In this document: piece by piece, positions 9,651 through 16,997 of the stretch
Layout: each line of letters opens with the position of its first letter
Position numbering within the stretch: the first letter of the stretch is position 1
Source: Pseudoselenomonas ruminantium
GTDB lineage: Bacteria; Bacillota; Negativicutes; Selenomonadales; Selenomonadaceae
Direction of reading: 5' to 3'
Length of the DNA: 64,000 bases
Assembly: GCA_902780915.1 (NCBI GenBank)
Contig: CACZHK010000005.1
Span: forward strand, 1-64,000
Position numbers and translations under genes: made by a program
Notes under the pieces: model-generated
Database searches by the model: none
Seen by the model: only the letters and a program-made list of their open reading frames with translations
Told to the model about the DNA's origin: nothing

Positions 9651-11240
9651 ATGGGTATGAAGGTTTTAGCGGCTGATGGCATTTCCCCCAAGGGCATTGA
9701 GCTTCTGCAGAAGGAGTTCGAGGTAGTGGTGAAGGACAAGATTTCCGCAGAGGAACTGCTGGAGATCATCCCCGAGTTTGATGCTCTCATGGTGCGCTCT
9801 GCTTCGAAGGTGACGGCAGAGGTCATAGAGAAAGCTGAGAAGCTGAAGATCATCGGCCGGGCCGGCGTAGGCGTGGATAACATCGACATCCCTGCCGCCA
9901 CCGCCAGGGGCATCATCGTCATCAATTCTCCCGGGGGCAACACCATCGCTGCCACGGAGCATACCATGGCCATGATGCTCTCCATGTCCCGCAATATCCC
10001 CATAGCCAATGAGACCATGCAGAAGGGTGAATGGAATCGCAAGAAATACGTGGGCGTAGAGCTCCGGGGCAAGACCCTGGGCGTGGTGGGCCTTGGCCGC
10101 ATTGGCAGCGGCGTGGCCAAGCGCGCCCAGGCCTTTGACATGGATATCATCGCCTATGACCCCTACGTCACTGAGGAAAGGGCCAAGGCGCTGGATGTGA
10201 AGATTGGCACGCTGGAGGATGTCATCCGCGAGTCTGACTTCATCACCGTGCATATGCCCCTGACCCCCGACACCAAGGGCATGATCGGCTATGAGGAAAT
10301 GAAGAAGATGAAGCAGGGGGTGCGCCTGGTGAACTGCGCCCGGGGCGGCATCATCGACGAGGAAGCCCTGGCCAGAGCTGTGAAGGAGGGCATCGTGGCA
10401 GGTGCTGCCATTGACGTCTTCACCAGCGAGCCTATCCCTGCAGACCATCCTCTCATTGGCGTGCCGGGCATTGTGCTGACCCCGCATCTGGGGGCTTCCA
10501 CCGTGGAGGCACAGATTGGCGTGTCCGTGGATGTGGCTGAGGGCATCTGGGCTGCTCTCCACGGCGAGCCTGTATCTACGGCCGTGAACATGGCTCCTGT
10601 GTCTGCCCAGGCCATGAAGGTGATAGAGCCTTACCTCACCCTGGCAGAGCGCCTGGGCGGCACCCTGTGCTCCCTGGCAGAGGCTCCCATCAAGGCGGTA
10701 GAGGTCACCTACAACGGCGAAATCACCGAGGTCAACACGAAGCTTTTGACCACCGCTGTCATGAAGGGCATGCTGAACCCCATCATGGAGAATGAAGTGA
10801 ACTATGTCAACGCTCCCAGCCTGGCCAAGGAGCGCGGCGTGAAGGTGACGGAAATCAAGGACAAGGAGCCTGTGGACTTCGCCAATCTCATCACCGTCAA
10901 GGCCAAGGCAGGGGAGAAGGTTCTCTCCGTTCAGGGCACTCTCTTCGGCCAGGAGGGCCGCATCGTGTCCATCGGCAACTTCCGCGTAGATGTGGCACCC
11001 CACGCCCGCATCCTCATCAGCCCCCATATCAACCGCCCCGGCATCATCGGCAAGGTCGGTTCCATCATGGGCGAGGACGGCATCAACATCTCCGCCATGC
11101 AGGTGGGTGAGACGGATACGGAAAAGACCAACCTCATGGTGCTCACCATCGACAACGACCTGCCCGCTTCCACTTTGGAAAAGGTCAAGGCCGTGGACGG
11201 CATCTTCGATGCCAAGCTGGTCAATTTCTACGCCGTGTAA
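9651..11240 (+). CDS. serA: D-3-phosphoglycerate dehydrogenase
   Basis: About 529 residues, the long SerA form with an intervening and an ACT domain. It oxidises 3-phosphoglycerate with NAD as the first step of serine synthesis. The NAD-binding motif is VGLGRIGSGVAKRA; the catalytic region contains NCARGGIIDEEAL and TPHLGASTVEAQ. The C-terminal ACT domain (RPGIIGKVGSIMGEDGINIS) is the usual serine-feedback site. ATG 9651 is chosen because AAGGAG (9635-9640) lies ten bases before it; ATG 9657 is the alternative. Confidence 0.96.
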   Translation: MGMKVLAADGISPKGIELLQKEFEVVVKDKISAEELLEIIPEFDALMVRSASKVTAEVIEKAEKLKIIGRAGVGVDNIDIPAATARGIIVINSPGGNTIAATEHTMAMMLSMSRNIPIANETMQKGEWNRKKYVGVELRGKTLGVVGLGRIGSGVAKRAQAFDMDIIAYDPYVTEERAKALDVKIGTLEDVIRESDFITVHMPLTPDTKGMIGYEEMKKMKQGVRLVNCARGGIIDEEALARAVKEGIVAGAAIDVFTSEPIPADHPLIGVPGIVLTPHLGASTVEAQIGVSVDVAEGIWAALHGEPVSTAVNMAPVSAQAMKVIEPYLTLAERLGGTLCSLAEAPIKAVEVTYNGEITEVNTKLLTTAVMKGMLNPIMENEVNYVNAPSLAKERGVKVTEIKDKEPVDFANLITVKAKAGEKVLSVQGTLFGQEGRIVSIGNFRVDVAPHARILISPHINRPGIIGKVGSIMGEDGINISAMQVGETDTEKTNLMVLTIDNDLPASTLEKVKAVDGIFDAKLVNFYAV

Positions 11241-11262
11241 GAAATCTATACAAAAAGAAACG

Positions 11263-11292
11263 CAGGCCCGCCGGATTTTGGCGGGCCTGTTT
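11263..11292 (+). terminator. Hairpin after serA, probable terminator
   Basis: CAGGCCCGCC (11263-11272) pairs with GGCGGGCCTG (11280-11289), loop GGATTTT, followed only by TTTAAG, so the T tract is weak. Confidence 0.6.
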
Positions 11293-11355
11293 AAGTGCAG
11301 GCGGCATTATGACGATAAAAGATATAGAGATAGCAACGAGAGGAGGCAGACCTTT

Positions 11356-11856
11356 ATGATAAACAGTGCCGAAACCTTGAAATACCTTCAGCAGCTTCAG
11401 AATCTGGCCAACAATGCCGTATCGTCAGCCACAGGCACACGCAGGCCACAGAAGCAGGAGGAGGATGACTACCAGAGCATTTTCACCAAAATACAGAAAG
11501 AGCAGCAGGAATGGGATGCCAAGATGAAGGAGCTGGATGTAGTCCAGTACAAGATACAGGCCATGGACAGCTTTTGGACCGGCAATCACAAATATCAGAA
11601 CCTGGCCTACAAATACGCCCTGCGTGAGCAGCAAAATCAGAATCAGCAAGCCATCAACAGCCTGGTAGCCGACATCTCCACCCTCCAGCGCCTGAACCTC
11701 ACCAGCCTGGCCAACGGCGAAATAGATGCCAAATCCGCAGTGGAACTGAACAAATCCCTCAACACCGCCTTGCAGAGTGCCGTCATGCTGTCAGTGATGA
11801 ATAATACGGCGATGCAAGGGATGCAGAATAGCACAAGCGGAGGATTTTTCTTCTGA
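11356..11856 (+). CDS. Hypothetical coiled-coil protein, 166 residues
   Basis: I do not recognise this protein. It starts at ATG 11356 after AGGAGG (11341-11346). It is hydrophilic and rich in Gln, Asn, Lys and Glu, with a helical, coiled-coil-like middle (KIQKEQQEWDAKMKELDVVQ and REQQNQNQQAINSLVADIS). No signal peptide or membrane segment is visible. It ends in a Ser/Gly-Phe tail (NSTSGGFFF) that looks disordered. It sits between serA and the accessory ATPase gene and may be its partner, but a promoter-like site separates the two genes. Confidence 0.75.
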   Translation: MINSAETLKYLQQLQNLANNAVSSATGTRRPQKQEEDDYQSIFTKIQKEQQEWDAKMKELDVVQYKIQAMDSFWTGNHKYQNLAYKYALREQQNQNQQAINSLVADISTLQRLNLTSLANGEIDAKSAVELNKSLNTALQSAVMLSVMNNTAMQGMQNSTSGGFFF

Positions 11857-11878
11857 AAGTTCATAAATGCCCTCAAGA

Positions 11879-11913
11879 TTGTAGCAAAACTCCTTAAATG
11901 TTATAATATAACA
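11879..11913 (+). promoter_or_regulatory. Promoter with palindrome over the -10 box
   Basis: TTGTAG (11879-11884), 17-base spacer, TATAAT (11902-11907). The -10 box lies inside TGTTATA-A-TATAACA (11899-11913), a perfect 7+1+7 palindrome that could be a repressor site. Confidence 0.6.
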
Positions 11914-11943
11914 ATAAGAGTTGCGAAAAGGAGGGCTTTTTTC

Positions 11944-13230
11944 ATGAAAATACAGCTGGCAGATGTATTTGCGCCAGGTTCTATGCCGGAGCACACCTAT
12001 ATCAACCGTTCCTCGGAGGAAGGCGGTGTTACCTATGAAGCCAGGCTTGAAAAAGCTCTGCTGAAGAAAGGCAATCTCATTTCCATTACCGGCGGCACCA
12101 AGACGGGCAAGAGTGTCCTCTGCAATAAAGTCGTAGGAGAGGGCCAATGTGTAGTTATCAATGGTTCGGAAGTAAATAAGCCTGAGGACTTCTGGCAATA
12201 TATTGCAGAGGCTTTGGAAATACCAGAGGAAATACAAGTAAGCCTGTCGCAGCAGGAGTCGGAAGGGACGAAATTCGCTGCCTCTGCCAAAGCAACCCTG
12301 TTCAATCTGCTATCTACAGGCATCACTGCAGGACAGGACAATACTCAGACCAGCGGGCAGAATACGGTCAAGAAACTGAGACGCAGCAATGCACTGATTA
12401 TGAATGTCCTGATAAAAAGCGGCATAACCCTTGTCATAGACGATTTCCACTATATCGACAAGGAAACCCAGCTTTATCTGGCAAGGGTGCTGAAAGCCCA
12501 GATTTTCCACGGCTTGAGAGCAGTGTTGCTATCGCTTCCCCACAGGGCAGATGAGGCCATAAGGCTGAATCCAGACCTGATTGGCAGAGTGTCCTTCATC
12601 GAGCTGGCTCCCTGGTCAAAGAGCGACCTGGAGCAGATAGGCAGGAAGGGCTTTGACCTTTTGGGCATGGAGATAAGCGATGAAGCACTTGATATGCTCG
12701 CCAGCGAAAGCGCCCTGTCGCCTCAGCTGATGCAGGAGAACTGCTTCAATCTGGCTTTTGCCATGATCACTGAAAATCACGCAATTACCATTGAGGACGT
12801 CATGGCGGCCTTTAGGGACACGGTAACGGAATACAAGCATTATCAGGATGTAGTGGCTCGGATACTGGAAGGCCCCAGCAAGGGCAGGAGCCGTCGCAAG
12901 GTGTACAAGACCAAAGATGGCAGGGAAGGGGATATTTACGATATCTTCCTGCTGGGCATAAGCGATGACCCGCCTCTGCTGAAATTTTCTTTGGAGGAAA
13001 TCCAAAGGCGGATAAAGAAGATTATAGCGGAAGATGAAAGTATGCCTGCCCCCTTGAATCTGAGCAAGACGGCTAAGAATGTGGAGAAGATTGTCAAAGA
13101 AGCCATGCCCAATGCGGATACATTGGATTGGAAGGATGGAGAACTATATATACTCGACCCTTTTTTGCTGTTCTATCTAAGGTGGGATAGGGCGTGGAAG
13201 AATGGATTGGGGGATAGGAGCGTTTCATAA
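11944..13230 (+). CDS. STAND/AAA-type ATPase of accessory origin
   Basis: 428 residues. Walker A is GGTKTGKSVLCN (about residues 49-60) and a Walker B-like element is ITLVIDDFHYID (about residues 160-171), followed by an Arg/Lys-rich sensor segment and a C-terminal winged-helix-like region (FSLEEIQRRIKK, then DWKDGELYILDPFLLFYLRW). This arrangement resembles ORC/STAND NTPases found in defence and mobile loci. No membrane segment is seen. AAGGAGGG precedes ATG 11944. Codon use is more AT-rich than in the serine or hsl genes. Its place beside dpnI, a methyltransferase and vsr suggests a defence role; that is inference only. Confidence 0.7.
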   Translation: MKIQLADVFAPGSMPEHTYINRSSEEGGVTYEARLEKALLKKGNLISITGGTKTGKSVLCNKVVGEGQCVVINGSEVNKPEDFWQYIAEALEIPEEIQVSLSQQESEGTKFAASAKATLFNLLSTGITAGQDNTQTSGQNTVKKLRRSNALIMNVLIKSGITLVIDDFHYIDKETQLYLARVLKAQIFHGLRAVLLSLPHRADEAIRLNPDLIGRVSFIELAPWSKSDLEQIGRKGFDLLGMEISDEALDMLASESALSPQLMQENCFNLAFAMITENHAITIEDVMAAFRDTVTEYKHYQDVVARILEGPSKGRSRRKVYKTKDGREGDIYDIFLLGISDDPPLLKFSLEEIQRRIKKIIAEDESMPAPLNLSKTAKNVEKIVKEAMPNADTLDWKDGELYILDPFLLFYLRWDRAWKNGLGDRSVS

Positions 13231-13250
13231 ATTGGACTGCACGCCAAAAA

Positions 13251-13383
13251 GCCTTCCCCTTGAGGGGAAGGTGCCCCGTTAGGGGCGGATGAGGTGGAAC
13301 ATTCTCTCGTTTATTTGCCTTGTCTTGTTCATTCGCACCTCATCCGTCAGCCTGCGGCTGCCACCTTCCCATCAAGGGGACGG
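13251..13383. repeat. MITE-like long inverted repeat, about 133 bp
   Basis: The left arm (13251-13295) begins GCCTTCCCCTTGAGGGGAAG and ends GGATGAGGTG. The right arm (13334-13383) is its reverse complement with a few changes. Each arm carries its own inner hairpin (CCCCGTTAGGGG on the left, GCAGCCGCAGGCTG when the right arm is inverted), so differences are compensated. It fills most of the gap between the ATPase gene and dpnI. No transposase is encoded. This pattern fits a non-autonomous miniature element or an intergenic palindromic repeat family. Confidence 0.75.
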
Positions 13384-13411
13384 CAAGTGTTAGCTCTTTA
13401 AGGATTTATGA

Positions 13412-13454
13412 AACGCCTCTGAGGACAATTTTCTTGATTTTGGCAGGAGGCGTT
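13412..13454 (+). promoter_or_regulatory. Inverted repeat that can mask the dpnI ribosome-binding site
   Basis: AACGCCTC (13412-13419) is perfectly complementary to GAGGCGTT (13447-13454). The second arm includes most of the AGGAGG (13445-13450) that serves ATG 13458. In RNA this would form an 8-bp stem hiding the site. Confidence 0.55.
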
Positions 13455-13457
13455 CAC

Positions 13458-14228
13458 ATGGATATACACATGGACGTAACTTTGGGAGATAAATACCATA
13501 GTGCTCAACAGAAGACTCGTGTCATAACGGAAACTTGGGCTGCTGAAAATATGTACTGTGTCATGTGTGGAGCGCCCCGCCTTGAGCATCTGCAAAACAA
13601 CAAGCCCGTGGCAGACCTCTGCTGCCCCCATTGCCGGAACACCTTCGAACTGAAAAGCCATAATGGGCGCTTCGGCTCGGTAATTGCAGACGGAGCCTAT
13701 GAAACCATGATGGGAAGGCTCAGGGACGACAATAACCCGCACCTGTTCGTCATGGAATACACGCGTCCCGAATACATGGTAGAAAACCTCTGGATAATCC
13801 CCAGCTACTTCTTCACCTCGGAAATCATCATCAAGAGGAAGCCCCTGCCGCCTACAGCCCGCCGGGCGGGGTGGACAGGGTGCAATATCGCCTGGAAGAA
13901 TATCCCCGCTCAAGGAAAAATCCCTGTTATCAGTCAAAGAGAAATCCTTGACCCTAAAGCCGTTTGTGAAAAAGTCTCCACCACCACAGCCCTTGCCACC
14001 AGCAAAATACAGGCCAGGGGCTGGCTCATGGACGTACTCTACTGCTTAGAGCAAATAGGCATGGAACACTTCACCCTGCAGGACGTTTATGCCTTCACCG
14101 ATTATCTGCAAGAGCGCCACAGGGAAAATCACAATGTTCAGCCCAAAATCCGCCAACAACTACAATATCTGCGTGACAAGGGCTTTGTAGAATTCCTGGG
14201 CCGAGGTGAGTATAGATTAAAACAATAA
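13458..14228 (+). CDS. dpnI: DpnI-type methyl-directed restriction endonuclease
   Basis: 256 residues, against 254 in Streptococcus pneumoniae DpnI, with close similarity along its length. DpnI cuts GATC only when the adenine is N6-methylated. The N-terminal PD-(D/E)XK domain keeps Asp53, Glu64 and Lys66 (VADLCCPHC, then FELKSHNG) at the same numbering as DpnI. A four-cysteine zinc site is present (CVMC and CCPHC). LAPTARRAGW in DpnI is matched by LPPTARRAGWTGCNI. The C-terminal winged helix that reads methylated GATC ends KIRQQLQYLRDKGFVEFLGRG. ATG 13458 is chosen for its AGGAGG and for length. The host must lack GATC adenine methylation to tolerate it. Confidence 0.93.
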   Translation: MDIHMDVTLGDKYHSAQQKTRVITETWAAENMYCVMCGAPRLEHLQNNKPVADLCCPHCRNTFELKSHNGRFGSVIADGAYETMMGRLRDDNNPHLFVMEYTRPEYMVENLWIIPSYFFTSEIIIKRKPLPPTARRAGWTGCNIAWKNIPAQGKIPVISQREILDPKAVCEKVSTTTALATSKIQARGWLMDVLYCLEQIGMEHFTLQDVYAFTDYLQERHRENHNVQPKIRQQLQYLRDKGFVEFLGRGEYRLKQ

Positions 14229-14265
14229 TAAACAAGAAAAAGACAACAGCAATATAAAAACCATC

Positions 14266-14294
14266 AAGGTCAGTTTTCCAGCTGGCCTTTTTTA
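14266..14294 (+). terminator. Intrinsic terminator after dpnI
   Basis: AAGGTCAG (14266-14273) pairs with CTGGCCTT (14282-14289) with one G-T pair, followed by a T run. It separates dpnI transcription from the methyltransferase gene. Confidence 0.8.
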
Positions 14295-14380
14295 GTGCAC
14301 AACGCTAATAAAATCAAGCTACTAAGCCGTTTTGAAATATGCGGGAGAATTGCCCGCAAAGGGGAAAGATGAAACAATAC

Positions 14381-14410
14381 TTGCCAAGATTTGTGATCCT
14401 GTGCTATATT
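14381..14410 (+). promoter_or_regulatory. Extended -10 promoter for the methyltransferase gene
   Basis: TTGCCA (14381-14386), 18-base spacer, TGC-TATATT with -10 at 14405-14410. A small hairpin, GCGGG/CCCGC (14341-14357), lies upstream. Confidence 0.6.
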
Positions 14411-14420
14411 ATTCAATACA

Positions 14421-14440
14421 AAACGATCGAAAACGATCGA
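14421..14440 (+). repeat. Perfect 10-bp tandem repeat holding two GATC sites
   Basis: AAACGATCGA occurs twice in a row, just after the expected transcription start and before the AGGAGG at 14454. Each unit contains the palindrome CGATCG. Confidence 0.8.
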
Positions 14441-14466
14441 AAATAATAATTATAGGAGGATTGCTG

Positions 14467-15249
14467 TTGGACACAATTACGGCTGAAAAGCCTGCAAATA
14501 AAAAGCCAAAAAAGATTATAAAATGGGAGCCAGAGGACTTTGAACTTAGAATGACCACCCATTGGACATTCCCAAAACGTGGCGACTGGGCCACACATGA
14601 CGCAAAATGGCGGGGTAACTGGTCGCCCTATATCCCCCGCAACATCATGCTCCGTTACTCCAAAGAAGGAGATTGCGTCCTTGACCAATTCGCCGGAGGC
14701 GGCACTACGCTGGTGGAAGCAAAACTTTTGAACCGCAACATTATTGGCGTGGACGTCAATGATATGGCCCTGGAAAGATGCCGTGAAAAGACAGACTTCG
14801 AGCACGAAGGGGCAGAGGGCAGGGTTACCCTGCAAAAAGGAGACGCCAGAAACCTTGACTTTCTGAAAGACGAACAAATAGACTTGATATGCACCCACCC
14901 GCCTTATGCTAATATTATCCAGTATAGTGAGGATATACCAGCAGACCTGTCCCGTTTGACAATCACTGACTTCCTTGAAGAAATGAAAAAGGTGGCGAAA
15001 GAAAGCTACAGAGTGCTGAAAAAGGATAAATTCTGTGCTATCCTTATGGGAGACACCAGAAAGAAAGGCTGCATGGTGCCCATGTCCTTTGATGTAATGA
15101 AAATCTTTGAGGAAGCAGGCTTCACATTGAAGGAACTTATCATCAAAGAGCAGCATAACTGTAGAGCCACAGGCTACTGGAAAACCAACAGCGTGAAGTA
15201 TAATTTTCTGCTGATTGCTCACGAATATTTATTTGTGTTTAGAAAGTAG
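14467..15249 (+). CDS. Site-specific DNA methyltransferase (N6-adenine/N4-cytosine class)
   Basis: About 260 residues from TTG 14467, chosen because AGGAGG (14454-14459) is seven bases upstream; the frame is open from 14332. The S-adenosylmethionine motif I is VLDQFAGGGTTLVEA. The catalytic motif IV is CTHPPYAN, an HPPY variant of the D/N/S-PPY motif. Motif I comes before motif IV, with only a short region between them, so there is little room for a large target-recognition domain. The target is unknown. It should not produce N6-methyladenine in GATC, because DpnI is encoded next door. Confidence 0.85.
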   Translation: MDTITAEKPANKKPKKIIKWEPEDFELRMTTHWTFPKRGDWATHDAKWRGNWSPYIPRNIMLRYSKEGDCVLDQFAGGGTTLVEAKLLNRNIIGVDVNDMALERCREKTDFEHEGAEGRVTLQKGDARNLDFLKDEQIDLICTHPPYANIIQYSEDIPADLSRLTITDFLEEMKKVAKESYRVLKKDKFCAILMGDTRKKGCMVPMSFDVMKIFEEAGFTLKELIIKEQHNCRATGYWKTNSVKYNFLLIAHEYLFVFRK

Positions 15250-15271
15250 AAAATGAATGCAGGGGTGACGG

Positions 15272-15679
15272 ATGACAAGGACGAAGGAAGAGCAGCGCAG
15301 CTACAATATGTCTCGCATACGGAGCCGTGACACGAAGCCGGAGGTCATGCTCCGCAAGGCGCTCTGGCACAGGGGCATACGCTACAGGAAGAACTACAGG
15401 AAACTGCCCGGCACCCCCGACATTGCCCTGACCAGGCAGAAAATAGCCATCTTCGTGGACGGTGACTTCTGGCATGCCCGTGGTCATCAGGACAATCCCG
15501 GCGAGCAGGTGCGAAGCAACAGGGAATACTGGCAGAAGCACTTGGGCAGGAATGTGGAGCGGGACAAAGAGGTGAACGATGCCCTGACCGAAGAAGGCTG
15601 GCTGGTGTTGAGATTCTGGGAGAGCGAAATCAGGCGTGATCTGGGCCGGTGCCTGGAGCAGATAGTGGGCTACATATGA
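15272..15679 (+). CDS. vsr: Very-short-patch-repair (Vsr)-like endonuclease
   Basis: 135 residues, typical Vsr size. The N-terminus NMSRIRSRDTKPEVMLRKAL, the catalytic LPGTPDIAL with the metal-binding Asp, FVDGDFWHARGH and the GRNVERDKEVNDAL helix match the family. In E. coli Vsr, zinc is bound by cysteines in GCFWH and WEC; here these positions read GDFWH and WES, so the structural zinc site appears lost. Vsr nicks T:G mismatches produced by deaminated 5-methylcytosine, yet the neighbouring methyltransferase is of the amino-methyl class. ATG 15272 is 22 bases after the methyltransferase stop, suggesting co-transcription. Confidence 0.88.
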   Translation: MTRTKEEQRSYNMSRIRSRDTKPEVMLRKALWHRGIRYRKNYRKLPGTPDIALTRQKIAIFVDGDFWHARGHQDNPGEQVRSNREYWQKHLGRNVERDKEVNDALTEEGWLVLRFWESEIRRDLGRCLEQIVGYI

Positions 15680-15729
15680 GCGGCTGGTGAGCTTTAAGGA
15701 ACCGTGCGGAATTTATGCTTCGAATATAC

Positions 15730-15760
15730 TTGACTTGAAGCGTACTCCAGGTTGTAGAAT
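15730..15760 (+). promoter_or_regulatory. MerR-family-type promoter with 19-bp spacer
   Basis: TTGACT (15730-15735), a 19-base spacer, then TAGAAT (15755-15760). The spacer region holds an imperfect dyad ACTTGAAG-CGTA-CTCCAGGT. The long spacer and central dyad are the hallmark of promoters twisted open by MerR-type activators. Confidence 0.7.
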
Positions 15761-15799
15761 TGCAATAGTAGATGTGTGCTTCATAGGGGAGTGTTTGCT

Positions 15800-16948
15800 G
15801 TGAAATATAGAGAACTTGGAAATACCGGAATTATGGTCAGCGAGATTGGCATGGGCTGTGAAGGGTTCGGAGAAAGCAATTGTGCCATGACCAGGAAGCT
15901 CTTTGATTTGGCGGAGGAGCGCGGGGTCAACTACTTTGACCTATATACCAGCAATCCTGCTATCAGAAGGGCTGTAGGGGAGGCCATGAAAGGGCGCAGG
16001 GAAAAATTCATCGTGCAGTCCCACATTTGCTCTGTCTGGCAGGATGGTCAGTATAAACGCACCCGCAAAATCTCTGAAGTGAAGGCTGGCTTTGCAGAAA
16101 TGCTGGAGCTTTTGCAGACGGATTACATTGATGTGGGCATGATACACTATTGCGATGCCTTGTCTGACTGGGAGGAGATAGTAAGTGGCGGCGTGCTGGA
16201 CTATGCACGTCAGCTGAAAAAGGAAGGAAAGATACTTCACATAGGACTTTCCAGCCATAATCCTCAGGTAGCTCTCAAGGCTGTGGAAAGTGGCGCCATT
16301 GAAGTCTTGATGTTCAGTGTCAATCCCTGCTATGACCTGCAGCCAGCCAATGAGGATGTAGAGGAACTGTGGGCGGCTAAGAACTACAGCGGCACCTTGA
16401 CAAATATGGACCCTGAGCGGCAGAGACTCTATGAAACATGCCAGAGGCTGGGAGTAGGCATCACGGTCATGAAATGCTTTGGCGGCGGAGATCTGCTGGA
16501 TGCCAAGCTGTCTCCCGCCGGTGCTGCGCTTACCGTGAATCAGTGCATACACTATGCCTTGACACGTCCCGGGGTAGCCGTGGTGCTGGCAGGTGCCCAT
16601 TCCATAGAGCAGCTGAAGACGAGCCTGGCCTATGAAGAGGCCTCAGAGACAGAAAAAGATTATGCAGAAGCATTTGCTTCTTTCCCAAAGATCAACTGGA
16701 CAGGGCATTGCATGTATTGCAGCCACTGTGCTCCCTGCCCCCAGAAGATAGATGTGGCATACGTCACGAAGTTCTTGAACCTCACTGTAGCCCAAGGGGA
16801 GATCCCGGAGACAGTGCGGGAGCATTACAAGTCTCTTGAGCACCATGCGGGAGAGTGCATAAAATGCGGTGTCTGCGAAACCAGATGCCCCTTCGGTGTG
16901 AAGGTTCGGGAGAATATGGAGAAGGCTGAGAGCGTGTTTGGATACTGA
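15800..16948 (+). CDS. Aldo/keto reductase with C-terminal 4Fe-4S ferredoxin-like domain
   Basis: About 382 residues from GTG 15800, eight bases after AGGGGAG. The N-terminal TIM barrel begins YRELGNTGIMVSEIGMG and carries the NYFDLYTSN strand and IHIGLSSHN-like segment (LHIGLSSHNPQVA). The C-terminus has two cysteine groups, CMYCSHCAPCP and CIKCGVCETRCPFGV, for iron-sulfur clusters. This is the oxidoreductase class often found in anaerobes. The substrate is unknown. The upstream MerR-type promoter suggests induction by an aldehyde, metal or drug-like effector, which is inference. Confidence 0.88.
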   Translation: MKYRELGNTGIMVSEIGMGCEGFGESNCAMTRKLFDLAEERGVNYFDLYTSNPAIRRAVGEAMKGRREKFIVQSHICSVWQDGQYKRTRKISEVKAGFAEMLELLQTDYIDVGMIHYCDALSDWEEIVSGGVLDYARQLKKEGKILHIGLSSHNPQVALKAVESGAIEVLMFSVNPCYDLQPANEDVEELWAAKNYSGTLTNMDPERQRLYETCQRLGVGITVMKCFGGGDLLDAKLSPAGAALTVNQCIHYALTRPGVAVVLAGAHSIEQLKTSLAYEEASETEKDYAEAFASFPKINWTGHCMYCSHCAPCPQKIDVAYVTKFLNLTVAQGEIPETVREHYKSLEHHAGECIKCGVCETRCPFGVKVRENMEKAESVFGY

Positions 16949-16956
16949 GAGCTATG

Positions 16957-16982
16957 AGGGCTGCTGTGGCGGCCCTTTTTTG
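16957..16982 (+). terminator. Intrinsic terminator after the aldo/keto reductase gene
   Basis: AGGGCTGC and GCGGCCCT (16957-16976) form a short GC stem followed by a T run. Confidence 0.78.
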
Positions 16983-16997
16983 TTGTCTGGCAGATGT

